From: an uncultured Cyclobacteriaceae bacterium
Lineage (GTDB): Bacteria; Bacteroidota; Bacteroidia; Cytophagales; Cyclobacteriaceae
Direction of reading: 5' to 3'
Assembly (NCBI GenBank): GCA_943788235.1
Contig: CALSPM010000001.1
Location: 310,001-374,000 of the forward strand
DNA length: 64,000 nucleotides
The notes beneath the pieces are model-generated. The model searched no databases, was not told where the DNA came from, and saw only the letters and a program-made list of their open reading frames with translations. Below, one piece after another: positions 22,501 through 32,461 of the stretch; positions within the stretch are counted from its first letter, which is position 1, and the number at the start of each line of letters is the position of its first letter. The translations under genes were made by a program, and so were the position numbers.

Positions 22501-22687
22501 CAGTGGAAAAGTACCTATGATGGCTTTTGGCAGTTTACTCAATGATCGAGAAATTGCTGGAGTTCTCACCTATGTACGCAATAGTTTTGGTAACAAATCA
22601 GCTGCGATTTCGTCTGAAAAAGTAAAGCAGGTCAGAGCGGAAACTCAGAATAAAAAGGGCTATTATTTGGTTGAAGAATTGAAGTAA
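19502..22687 (+). CDS. SGNH-like domain plus membrane-bound dehydrogenase-type beta-propeller plus HEAT-like plus cytochrome c
   Basis: [50 protein letters not shown]; N-terminal SGNH-type region; start perhaps 19511. Confidence 0.8.
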   Translation: [1061 protein letters not shown]

Positions 22688-22722
22688 AACCTCTTTAATA
22701 TGTATTCAATACTTGATTAAAA

Positions 22723-23577
22723 ATGAGCATAAATCGAATTAATTCATATGTGAGATTTTTAAATTTTTTTTTTTTGGTGCTATACTTTCATGGAGCTCAG
22801 TTAACGGCTCAAATCTTAACTGATGAGGCGCAACTATATACCAACTTGCCCTACAGCCAAGGAACAGATGATGCGTATGCTCTTGATAGATATGTTTTAG
22901 ACATTTATCTGCCTGGAACGATAGATTTCGCTACGGTAGTTTGGTTCCATGGAGGAGGGTTGACGTCTGGAAATAAATTTATTCCTGAAGGCTTAAAAAA
23001 CCAGGGAATAGCAGTAGTCGCTGTGAATTACAGATTGTATCCCAAAGTAAAATCACCTAAGTATATCGATGATGCTGCAGCGGCCGTGGCATGGGTTTTT
23101 AAAAATATAGCTTCCTATGGAGGAAATCCCAATTTAATTTTTATTGCTGGGCATTCAGCAGGAGGATATTTAACCAGTATGTTGGGATTGGATAAAAGCT
23201 ATCTCAACTCCTATGATATAGATTCGGATGCCATTGCAGGATTGATTCCTTACAGTGGACATACCATCACGCATTTTACCGTCAGATCAGAGCGCGAGCT
23301 GAAATGGGACGATGTTCGGGTCGATCACATGGCCCCTTTAGCACATATCAGGAAAGAGTCACCACCGATCATCTTAATTACTGGAGATCGTGAATTGGAG
23401 TTGTACGGTAGATATGAGGAGAATGCCTATTTCTGGAGAATGCTTCAAAGTATAGGCCATCCCTATGTTGAGCTATATGAGTTAGAGGGTTACAATCACG
23501 GTGATATGGCAGTGCCCGCCCATCATATTTTGTTAAAGACCATATCGAAAATTTCGAATGGAATCACTTCAAGATAA
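22723..23577 (+). CDS. Alpha/beta hydrolase (esterase/lipase-like)
   Basis: VVWFHGGGLTSG, FIAGHSAGGYL. Confidence 0.85.
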   Translation: MSINRINSYVRFLNFFFLVLYFHGAQLTAQILTDEAQLYTNLPYSQGTDDAYALDRYVLDIYLPGTIDFATVVWFHGGGLTSGNKFIPEGLKNQGIAVVAVNYRLYPKVKSPKYIDDAAAAVAWVFKNIASYGGNPNLIFIAGHSAGGYLTSMLGLDKSYLNSYDIDSDAIAGLIPYSGHTITHFTVRSERELKWDDVRVDHMAPLAHIRKESPPIILITGDRELELYGRYEENAYFWRMLQSIGHPYVELYELEGYNHGDMAVPAHHILLKTISKISNGITSR

Positions 23578-23608
23578 GTCTATCAGATTTTTGTTGGGAT
23601 CAATTTTG

Positions 23609-25009
23609 TCAAGATATAATTTCTAAAGGCGCAGTCGTTTTCCAATTTCCTCGTGTGAAATCAGGAAAACTTTGTGGGGCACCATCGCTAGCCACAGATT
23701 TTTCGCTTAAAGGGCCTACGGCACTCCAAAAACAACCCTCATATACATTTTGATCTAACGGAAGTCCTTGCTGTAAGCATTCAATGATTCTATAATCCAA
23801 GATGCCATCCATACCACCATGACCTGAGTCCTTGGCCATTGCATTCATCTTTTTATAAAGGGGATGATCATATTTCTCATAAATTTTTCCCAGTTCATCC
23901 CCCTGTGCCCAGCGATGATGATCTTTAGTTGCGCCTTCAACGCCACCTTCTAGGGCTATGCGTGAGGGATAGCCTGCCAAACAACCACGGGTGCCCTGTA
24001 TTAAATTAAGGCGTGTGTAAGGTCTTGGGCTGGTTTCATCCCACTGAATCATGATGGTACGCCCCATGTTTGTTTTGATTATGGAGGTATTCATGTCTCC
24101 CCCTGCATATTTTAATTGGTTCCATTTATGATCTGCAGGATAATTCTTTTTCGCGTAATTTTGACGACCCATGGCTGGTGTAGAATAGGAGACGAGTGTA
24201 CTGAAAGTATCCTGGGTTCGACCAATGCTCATATATTGCGCTACAGGTCCCAATCCATGCGTAGGGTAAAGATTACCGTTTTTTCGGGCGTATTGATGGG
24301 TCCTCCAAGACCCTGTCCCACGATCTTGCTCTTCCATCTGAAATCTTAAATCATGGATGTAAGCCGCTTCTCCATGGAGCAATTCACCAATCACGCCTTG
24401 ACGGCACATATTGAGATACATTAATTCTTCTCGCCCATAATTGACGTTCTCCATCATCATGCAGTGCTTTTGGGTACGCTCTGAGGTATCAACTATTTGC
24501 CACATTTCTGCTAAAGTCAGGGCTAGGGGTACTTCAACGAAAGCATGTGCCCCTTGGTTCATAGTTTCAATGGCCATAGGAGCATGATTAGACCAATTGG
24601 TTGCTATAAAAACCATATCGGGTTTCACATCGGTAAGCATGGTACGCCATCTATTTTCATCACCATAATAGGTAGCTATATTTTTGTGACGTTGGCCTTT
24701 ACCTATTTTCCTTATTTCTTCTGCCCATTTTGTAACCAAGTCTTCGTACAGGTCGCTAATTGCTACAATCTCGGTGCCCGGTAAACCCGCAGCAAACTTG
24801 AGATGTCCTGGTCCACGGGCGCCCACTCCAATGACTGCAATACGAACAATAGGGAGTTTGGGTGCAGCAAAACCACCCATATATTGAGATTGAGTCGAAC
24901 GATTATTGAACTTATCTGCGACATCTGCTTTTAAGGTGTTGGTAGTTACCAATGCGGCGGCAGAGAGCGAGGATTTCTTTAAAAATTTGCGACGACTTAA
25001 ATCTTTCAT
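23609..25009 (-). CDS. Gfo/Idh/MocA family oxidoreductase, GH109-like, Tat-exported
   Basis: LSRRKFLKKSSLSAAALV leader; IAVIGVGARGPGHLKFAAGLPGTEIVAISDLYED; MMMENVNYGREELMYLNMCRQGVIGEL. Confidence 0.88.
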   Translation of the reverse strand: MKDLSRRKFLKKSSLSAAALVTTNTLKADVADKFNNRSTQSQYMGGFAAPKLPIVRIAVIGVGARGPGHLKFAAGLPGTEIVAISDLYEDLVTKWAEEIRKIGKGQRHKNIATYYGDENRWRTMLTDVKPDMVFIATNWSNHAPMAIETMNQGAHAFVEVPLALTLAEMWQIVDTSERTQKHCMMMENVNYGREELMYLNMCRQGVIGELLHGEAAYIHDLRFQMEEQDRGTGSWRTHQYARKNGNLYPTHGLGPVAQYMSIGRTQDTFSTLVSYSTPAMGRQNYAKKNYPADHKWNQLKYAGGDMNTSIIKTNMGRTIMIQWDETSPRPYTRLNLIQGTRGCLAGYPSRIALEGGVEGATKDHHRWAQGDELGKIYEKYDHPLYKKMNAMAKDSGHGGMDGILDYRIIECLQQGLPLDQNVYEGCFWSAVGPLSEKSVASDGAPQSFPDFTRGNWKTTAPLEIIS

Positions 25010-25246
25010 ACAAAAACGAAATTAATTATAATTTAACCTTTGACGGTATAATTTTAAAAGTTCGGTCATATTTATTTTATAAGCGGCATGAGTATTAGGT
25101 TTTTTTTGGATTCATTAATGTGATTTATTTTCTATTTTTAATTGGCCCGCTGATCGGTAATGATATGGCCTATTATCATTCGTTTTTCAATGGGCCTTAT
25201 TATTTTTCAAAACAAAAATTCATTTAAAATTAGACTTTCATAGCAA

Positions 25247-26968
25247 ATGGTATTACTTCTGTACTTGCAAATGAAAGATTCAGAAACTTTTATCCAATCC
25301 GTTTTCCATAAAATCCCCATCCCAATAACGGAAACAGACCTCCCCGAAAAGTTCACTTTTCCTTTTTCATACCAACCGCATCCAGTGGCATTAAGAGCTG
25401 TCAAAGCCTTACAGACCTATTTGAATGAGCAAAAAAAATGGACCCATGACTTTGGAAATCAGACCGATGAATCGGGTGAAATCTGTGGTAAGATGTTTGG
25501 TATTTTGGTGGTACAGAATAAGCGAAAAGAGCTGGGTTACTTGGCGGCATTTTCGGGAAAACTTGCTGAGAGAAATTATTTAGAGGGGTTCGTGGGTCCA
25601 ATTTATGATAGATTGGCCGAAGATGGTTTTTTTAAAGAAGAGGAGGCATCCATTATAGCGATCAATGATCAAATTAAAGCCGTCGCGCATGATCCTCAGT
25701 ATCTGGATTTATTATCCGAGTATAATACTAAAAGAGATAGAAGCAACAAAGAAATACAAGCAAGCCTGATGAATAAAAAGAAGGCTAAGCGCATCAGGCA
25801 GCTTAAAAGAGAGGCGGCAATGCAAAATTTGAGCAGTGATCGCCTTGAGGATTTCATACAACAAATGAGTAAAGAGAGTCAGGACTTGCATTTTCAACAT
25901 AAAAGAAAGTTACAAGCCTGGCACGAAGTGTTAACCGCTGCCGAAGAACGTTTGGCTTTTTATCAAAAAAAAATCAATGAATTAAAGGAAAAAAGGAAGA
26001 GCAAGTCAGCGGCACTTCAACAGCAACTTTTTGATCAATATCAATTTCTGAATCAACAAAAAGAAAGGAAAGGATTAACCACCTTGTTCAAGCATACCAA
26101 ACAGCAAAGGCCACCTGCAGGTGCTGGTGACTGTGCTGCTCCAAAGCTATTGCAGCATGCTTTTCTCAATAACTTAAAACCTGTGGCTTTAGCTGAGTTT
26201 TGGTGGGGACAATCACCTAAACTAGAATTGCGTCGCCATGGATATTTTTATCCTGCTTGCTTGGGTAAATGTAAGCCCATTTTAGCCCATATGTTAGCGG
26301 GGATGCGTGTTGATGAGAACCCCGCCTATCAGGAGGCGTTAAAAACAAAAGGTTTGCATATAATCTATGAATCAGTGGATTATTTGGTTATTAATAAGCC
26401 CAACGGCTTGTTGTCGGTGTCAGGCAAATACGTATTGGATTCCGTGGCAAGTAGGGTCAAGGCCGCATTCCCGAAGGCTACAGGCCCTATGATGGTACAT
26501 CGATTGGATCGCGAAACTTCTGGATTGATGGTGGTGGCTAAGACTCTAGCAGCTTATCTTGATTTTCAAAATCAGTTTTTAAATAGGACCATAAAAAAAG
26601 AATACATTGCCATCTTAAATGGCATTCCAGAATACAAAGCCCCAACGATTAAATTGCCATTGCGACCTGATCACCACCAACGTCCACGTCAAATGGTTAG
26701 TTATATTGATGGTAAATTAGCCGAAACGCATTGGTCGATCCTAGAAATAAAAGCAGCTAAAGCACGGGTATTATTCAAACCTATTACAGGGAGGACCCAT
26801 CAGCTTAGAGTACATTCAGCCCATCCTGAGGGTCTAAATATGCCCATTGAGGGAGATGAATTGTATGGCTTGAAGTCGGATCGATTGAAGTTGCATGCCG
26901 CTGCCCTCACTTTTGAGGATCCTGCCAATGGCAAGTCAATGGAGTTTCATTTAGACCCAGATTTTTAA
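25247..26968 (+). CDS. RluA family pseudouridine synthase with N-terminal extension
   Basis: VINKPNGLLSVSG, MMVHRLDRETSGLMVVAKT, GRTHQLRVHSAHPEGLNMPIEGDELYG. Confidence 0.92.
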   Translation: MVLLLYLQMKDSETFIQSVFHKIPIPITETDLPEKFTFPFSYQPHPVALRAVKALQTYLNEQKKWTHDFGNQTDESGEICGKMFGILVVQNKRKELGYLAAFSGKLAERNYLEGFVGPIYDRLAEDGFFKEEEASIIAINDQIKAVAHDPQYLDLLSEYNTKRDRSNKEIQASLMNKKKAKRIRQLKREAAMQNLSSDRLEDFIQQMSKESQDLHFQHKRKLQAWHEVLTAAEERLAFYQKKINELKEKRKSKSAALQQQLFDQYQFLNQQKERKGLTTLFKHTKQQRPPAGAGDCAAPKLLQHAFLNNLKPVALAEFWWGQSPKLELRRHGYFYPACLGKCKPILAHMLAGMRVDENPAYQEALKTKGLHIIYESVDYLVINKPNGLLSVSGKYVLDSVASRVKAAFPKATGPMMVHRLDRETSGLMVVAKTLAAYLDFQNQFLNRTIKKEYIAILNGIPEYKAPTIKLPLRPDHHQRPRQMVSYIDGKLAETHWSILEIKAAKARVLFKPITGRTHQLRVHSAHPEGLNMPIEGDELYGLKSDRLKLHAAALTFEDPANGKSMEFHLDPDF

Positions 26969-27171
26969 GGGACTGATCAAAAAACAGCTTATATCAAGTG
27001 GCTGAGGATAAGTTGATACCCTTAATTGCCTAGTTCATTCCATTGTTTTAGGATTAATAATTTCTACATATAAATTTTAAAGTAGTTATTGATGAGTAAA
27101 CTAATCAAATCACTTATATCAAAACTGTAATCTTATTATTTACACTAAAATTTTATACGCTGAACGTTACT

Positions 27172-27672
27172 TTGACCAAAAACTCCTGCTTGATTTTAAT
27201 GATTGCTTTATTTTTAACAACTGCTTGTGATGAGAATGAATCTGGTTCTGAATTTCCGCAGATATTTACATCGATAGATATTCCAGAGGATTATTTAATA
27301 GCTAACAATACAAGGGCAGACATAGATGAGACAGAAATACATGAAGTGGATATTTTGATAACTAATAATGCCGGCAGTGAAATAAAAGGATTAATACAAA
27401 TTATTTTATTTGAGATGGGAGGAGATCAATTATATAGTTTAGCCCTCACACAAAACATCTTAGAAGAATCAAATTTAGGTACTGGTTTTTGGATAGAACA
27501 TATGGATTTAAGTCAACCCGAGGTCAATAGGAGGTCAAATGCTGAGAGTTGTATTACGCAATGTCATGAAACATTTACTGATTTATCTGGAAAGAAAATA
27601 AAAGGTAGAGGAGCGTGTAAAGCACATCGCTGGGCTGATACAATACGAGGGATAATCATTGCACTCAAATAA
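27172..27672 (+). CDS. Small putative lipoprotein, unknown function
   Basis: TTG start; lipobox-like LFLTTACDENES. Confidence 0.5.
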   Translation: MTKNSCLILMIALFLTTACDENESGSEFPQIFTSIDIPEDYLIANNTRADIDETEIHEVDILITNNAGSEIKGLIQIILFEMGGDQLYSLALTQNILEESNLGTGFWIEHMDLSQPEVNRRSNAESCITQCHETFTDLSGKKIKGRGACKAHRWADTIRGIIIALK

Positions 27673-27722
27673 GAGTTAAAAGAGGCTTATTGTTTTAATT
27701 CCGTTTAACCCCAATTGAATCA

Positions 27723-28860
27723 TGCATACCATTGATATCAAACTAACAATATTTTTAGGTATTTGCTTTCTTGTAATCCATGAAAAGCAATAGTCAATCT
27801 TTTTGTAATAAAGGGATTATTACTGATAAACAAACAGGGCAAGCAATTGAAGGTACACATATTTATATAAATCAAGACAGTGACATCGGTACTATTTCTA
27901 ATGCTCAAGGGAAGTATTTATTAAAATCACCAAGAAATATAGATCATTTGGTGATTTCTCATGTGCGTTATCGTTCAGAGGTTTTGAGTTCAGAACGATT
28001 TGGAGAGAATGAGGTCCAAATATCTTTGACACCTTCTACTGAAATACTAAAAGAAGTTATTTTGATAGCCCAAAATACAAATAAAATAATCAAAAAACTC
28101 ATTGCTAGGTTAAACTTGAATCATTCTGTGTAGCCTGTATATTTTCAGTTTTTCAGTCAGGTTGTGCATTTGTCTGAAAGGGATAGTATTATAAAAATTT
28201 TGGTGAGTATGATGGGTATCTATTCCAAAATGAGAGATAGAATACCTTCTTTGACTTAGATAGAATCAGAATGAGCTATTTATCAAATCTATTGAATGGT
28301 CAAGCTGAAAATCACAGATTAACCAGTATGACTCAAATGCATCAAGATAACATTGGAAAGCAAATAAAAGATTTTCTTCATAAAAGGCGTTACGAAGATT
28401 ATTTATGGTCATTTGATGATGAGGTAATAATTTCGGAGTGGCCATGCTATGTATTAAACTTCATTTCAGTGCATAATAATCGACCATCTCATGGAAAGCT
28501 ATATATGGATAAAGAGGACTATGGAATTCATAAGAAAATTTCGGGTTTTGGAGGTGTTGATTTAATAGAGATAAACTTAAAAAATAATTAAAAGTATTAT
28601 TTCAGTACATCAACTACATCATGGATATCAATCAGATTTAGCTACTTGGCGATCCACTAGGTACGATTTGGTAGATCTAATACAATACAAATACACATTC
28701 TTTCATCAATTTCATTGAGCTACAAGTACAGTTTTTAAATGATTTAGCTGTGTTCGAAGCAGATCATTTTGACTGGGATTATTTTGATAAGTATAACTTC
28801 ATCGTCTATCCTCGAAGGGAGAAAATAAATGAAGGCGAACGACTATTTACTTAAACAATC
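27723..28860 (+). pseudogene. Decayed CarboxypepD_reg-like domain protein
   Basis: NKGIITDKQTGQAIEGTHIYINQDSDIGTISNAQGKYLLKSP then NHSV*PVYFQFFSQVVHLSERDSIIKIL / EYDGYLFQNER*NTFFDLDRIRMSYLSNLL, with stops and frame changes in several directions. Confidence 0.75.
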
Positions 28861-29055
28861 TACCGAATAATCTAAGAATGATATTTTCTGATTTAAAAAT
28901 TTTTTAGTGGTTTAAAATGGTTTCGTAAAATTCAATTATTATTATATGAGCGGTCATTTTGAATAAATTTATTAGTTTGCTATCACAAGCATATCGTTTT
29001 TTAAAAATAGCGATGATATGACTTATCTTTAGATTCAATTATTAAATAGTATTCA

Positions 29056-29844
29056 ATGAATTCAATTCATATTTCTTATCTCTATGCCTATTTATTGAAG
29101 TCAGGTAAACCTCAATCCCTTGATCATGCTAAAATCACTACAACGGGCTTAGTGGGTGATCGTGATTTTGCCGTGATTGATGAGGATGGTTGTATGTTGA
29201 CGGCAAGAGAGTGCCCTATGCTGCTCGAGATTGAAGCGAAAATCATGAATGATATGATTCACTTCAAATATAAAGATGATTTTATCACTGTACCACGAAA
29301 AACCGTATCTTCAAAAACGAGAGTGGGTATCCTATTTGGCCAATCTGTGGAAGGTTTAGAGTTAGATAATCGCCTCCAAAAATGGTTTTCCAAATGCATG
29401 GGTGTGAGCTGCCATGTGATTGAAATCAATGCAGTCGCCATGCGGCAAATGGAGGATCAATTTATTGATATAACTTACACAGATGCCGCCCCGATTTTAC
29501 TCACCTCCGAGGCCTCTTTGCGAGACTTAAATAATCGTATGACCTTGCCGGTAGGGATGAATCGATTTCGCCCAAATATAGTAGTAAATGGAGATAACCC
29601 ATTCGAAGAAGATGACTGGAAATCACTAAAAATAGGGACTTGTGAATTTGAAATTAGTCACCAATGCCCACGATGTGTACTTACTACTATTGATCCCAGT
29701 CATCCAGAAAAAGGGATCTCAAAAGAACCCTTAAAGACCTTATCTACTTTTCGGAGGTCAGGGAATGAGGTGAACTTCGGGATCTATTTGATCCCCAAAA
29801 AAATGGGAATCATTCGATTAAATGATGAGATAATTCCGGGATGA
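29056..29844 (+). CDS. MOSC domain-containing protein (YcbX-like)
   Basis: GLVGDRDFAVIDEDGCMLTARECPML; MNRFRPNIVVNG; CPRCVLTTIDP. Confidence 0.92.
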   Translation: MNSIHISYLYAYLLKSGKPQSLDHAKITTTGLVGDRDFAVIDEDGCMLTARECPMLLEIEAKIMNDMIHFKYKDDFITVPRKTVSSKTRVGILFGQSVEGLELDNRLQKWFSKCMGVSCHVIEINAVAMRQMEDQFIDITYTDAAPILLTSEASLRDLNNRMTLPVGMNRFRPNIVVNGDNPFEEDDWKSLKIGTCEFEISHQCPRCVLTTIDPSHPEKGISKEPLKTLSTFRRSGNEVNFGIYLIPKKMGIIRLNDEIIPG

Positions 29845-30182
29845 TAATTATTAAAAGTGAATACATCATAAGTCTGCTATTAATCTCAATTAATACTTTG
29901 CTAAAATTTTATAATACACTTAAATACAATTGATTATATGTGGTGTTAAATCTTTTTAAAGTGAGTGATTTCAACGGGACATAGGTATAATTAAGAGAAA
30001 AATTATCTTAAAAAATCATTGAGGTCTAGGATTGCTCTTCGAGAGATCGATACAATAAATAATGGTGCTCTGATATGCCTAATCCTTTGATGATGTGGAA
30101 TCATTATTCAAAACTTAGGTAAATTCCAGATCACGTTAAGCATGGGAGCGTCAAGTCGATAGCAATGTCTTAATTATCAAGG

Positions 30183-31049
30183 TCAAGTAACAGCCATTTT
30201 TATTACGACCTTAGCAAATAGATTGGGAAAGAAACGCTTTAGGTAAATACCTGCTACTTCTTTGAATCCTCCGATATATACTTCATTTTTATTTTGTTCT
30301 ATTGCTCTAATGATTTTGCTCGCACATATTACAGGGCTCATCCCATTGTCCTGAGCTTTATCCATGGTATTTTGTTTGCTACCATCTCCCATCAATGCAT
30401 TAAAACTTATTTTAGTTTTGATATAGCCTGGACAAATCAATGACACATGTATATTATCTTTTTCGTGTTCAGCTCTTAGGGAATCAAAAAAACCATGTAA
30501 GGCATGTTTAGAGGCAGCATAAGCAGATCTTAATGGTGTGCTGATGATACCAGTAACGGAGGTGATGATAACATGATGCCCTTGCTTACGAGTCACCATG
30601 GAAGGGAGTAAAAATTTAGAAAGGGCAACGGTTCCAAAATAGTTGACTTCCATAATTCGGCGGTCTACGGCTAAAGAAGTGTTCATGACTTTATCTCGCT
30701 GACTGATTCCTCCACAATGAATGATGAGATCAATGGGTCCCATTAAAGTTAACGCCTGTTTGCATTTTTCTTCAAGTGTTTCGGCTTCAGATAGATCTAA
30801 TGTTAAGAGGTGTACCTCGCTATTTTGTGTACAAGCATTTTTTACTCGCTCCAGTTCATTTGCTCTTCGTGCTGACAGTATCAGTTTTGCACCCAATTGG
30901 TGCAGTTGGTAGACCAATGCTTCCCCAATGCCGGAAGACGCTCCGGTGACCCAAATTATCTTTTTGTCTATTTTCGTCATGATTTTAATCTTCAATACTC
31001 GACCGAATTCAAATATAAAAGGTAGATTTTTCATGAGCATCACAATCAC
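30183..31049 (-). CDS. SDR family oxidoreductase
   Basis: KIIWVTGASSGIGEALVYQL; YAASKHALHGFFDSLRAE; start likely 30978. Confidence 0.92.
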   Translation of the reverse strand: MIVMLMKNLPFIFEFGRVLKIKIMTKIDKKIIWVTGASSGIGEALVYQLHQLGAKLILSARRANELERVKNACTQNSEVHLLTLDLSEAETLEEKCKQALTLMGPIDLIIHCGGISQRDKVMNTSLAVDRRIMEVNYFGTVALSKFLLPSMVTRKQGHHVIITSVTGIISTPLRSAYAASKHALHGFFDSLRAEHEKDNIHVSLICPGYIKTKISFNALMGDGSKQNTMDKAQDNGMSPVICASKIIRAIEQNKNEVYIGGFKEVAGIYLKRFFPNLFAKVVIKMAVT

Positions 31050-31198
31050 TAATTAATATCAAGAGGTCTCCTGATCTTAGAAATTTAAATATTCAATTCT
31101 TATTTAAAATATGCTTGAGATAGAGTGAGGAATGTTTGATATTTATTTACTAGATTGAAACTGTTTTGAAAAACTAACCACCAGTTTATCCTTAACTA

Positions 31199-32461
31199 TT
31201 GAATACTCACCAAACCTTATTTCTAAAAAAAAGATTCGCAGAGGCGAGGCACAAGATAAGTTTGTGCTTGGAAGAAGTTTTGTCCATTGATTTATTGGAG
31301 CAATTAGGGAAATGCCTCAAAAGAGAAATTGCTTGTGATATTTTCGTATCAAAACTGGGAATTGAAAAAACAGAATCAGATGCTTTTCTATTAATTCATT
31401 TATTAGATTTAAGAAAATTAGGAGCATCCATTTATTTATCAGAAAGCACTGAAGGACTCTCCAAAATATTATGTTTTAAAGATTATGAAATGATTTATGT
31501 CCTCCAAGAGGATCATGATAATTTTGAAGAACTTCACACTGCAGATCAAGGATTTGACGAATATCTTAACTATTTCATCCCAGCCGAACCTGAGTACCGT
31601 TTAGAACCGGATGATATTACCATTAAATTTCTCAGTGAAAGCAATACAGTATACGAACGGACAGCTACTAAAATTTTCTGGGAAGTTACCAATGCGACTC
31701 ATATTGCCATTGATGGTATTGGTGAAGTAGCGAATTCTGGACAAAAAACCATCACTTTCCTGAATGATACCATCCTAAAGTTGAAAGCGACTTATGGGAG
31801 TGAAAAGAAGATAAAATCACTTAAGGTAAGTACTATCAGTGAATTTAAAATTGGATATGAGGTACAATTCCGAAACCCGTCTTCGCATGAGTTTGTGGTG
31901 ATGAACGAGTCACAGTATGCCGGTGTTTACGGGATTGCCAGGGGATATGATGTTCGATTGACTTGGGAGGTGGCCCATGCAGATACAGTAAACGTAAAAC
32001 CTTTTGGATTTTATGAAAATCAAGGATCGCATATTTTCAACTCGGATGGATCTATAGAAATTAATATTGAAGCTAAATTTAGAGGGAGAACCAAAAACCA
32101 GAAAATATTAATTTATTCATTTCCAATACCGGTATTTGAAAGAAAATTCATTCATCTTCATCCAAATATTTTGAAAGAGTTGGAGATTAATATTGATGAT
32201 GTCAGAATTAAAGCCTTAAATTATTTAAAAGGCAGCGATAACAATCAATTCAGTGATTATATGGATGAGATGGATAACAAATATAAATCACTCAAATCCG
32301 CTCTTACACAAAAGATGGAAGGGAATGATTTTAATCAATTTTATGAACAGCATTCCATTCCAAAACTTTTCAAAAAAAGGAAATCCACTTTATTAAATTA
32401 CTTTAAATCGGACCTTAAAATTGTTGAAAATATCGAATCAACAAGGGATTATTATGAGTGA
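31199..32461 (+). CDS. Uncharacterised protein with two intracellular Ig-like repeats, first gene of eCIS-adjacent module
   Basis: IFWEVTNATHIAIDGIGEVANSGQKTI and LTWEVAHADTVNVKPFGFYENQGSHIF repeats; no signal peptide; TTG start. Confidence 0.6.
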   Translation: MNTHQTLFLKKRFAEARHKISLCLEEVLSIDLLEQLGKCLKREIACDIFVSKLGIEKTESDAFLLIHLLDLRKLGASIYLSESTEGLSKILCFKDYEMIYVLQEDHDNFEELHTADQGFDEYLNYFIPAEPEYRLEPDDITIKFLSESNTVYERTATKIFWEVTNATHIAIDGIGEVANSGQKTITFLNDTILKLKATYGSEKKIKSLKVSTISEFKIGYEVQFRNPSSHEFVVMNESQYAGVYGIARGYDVRLTWEVAHADTVNVKPFGFYENQGSHIFNSDGSIEINIEAKFRGRTKNQKILIYSFPIPVFERKFIHLHPNILKELEINIDDVRIKALNYLKGSDNNQFSDYMDEMDNKYKSLKSALTQKMEGNDFNQFYEQHSIPKLFKKRKSTLLNYFKSDLKIVENIESTRDYYE

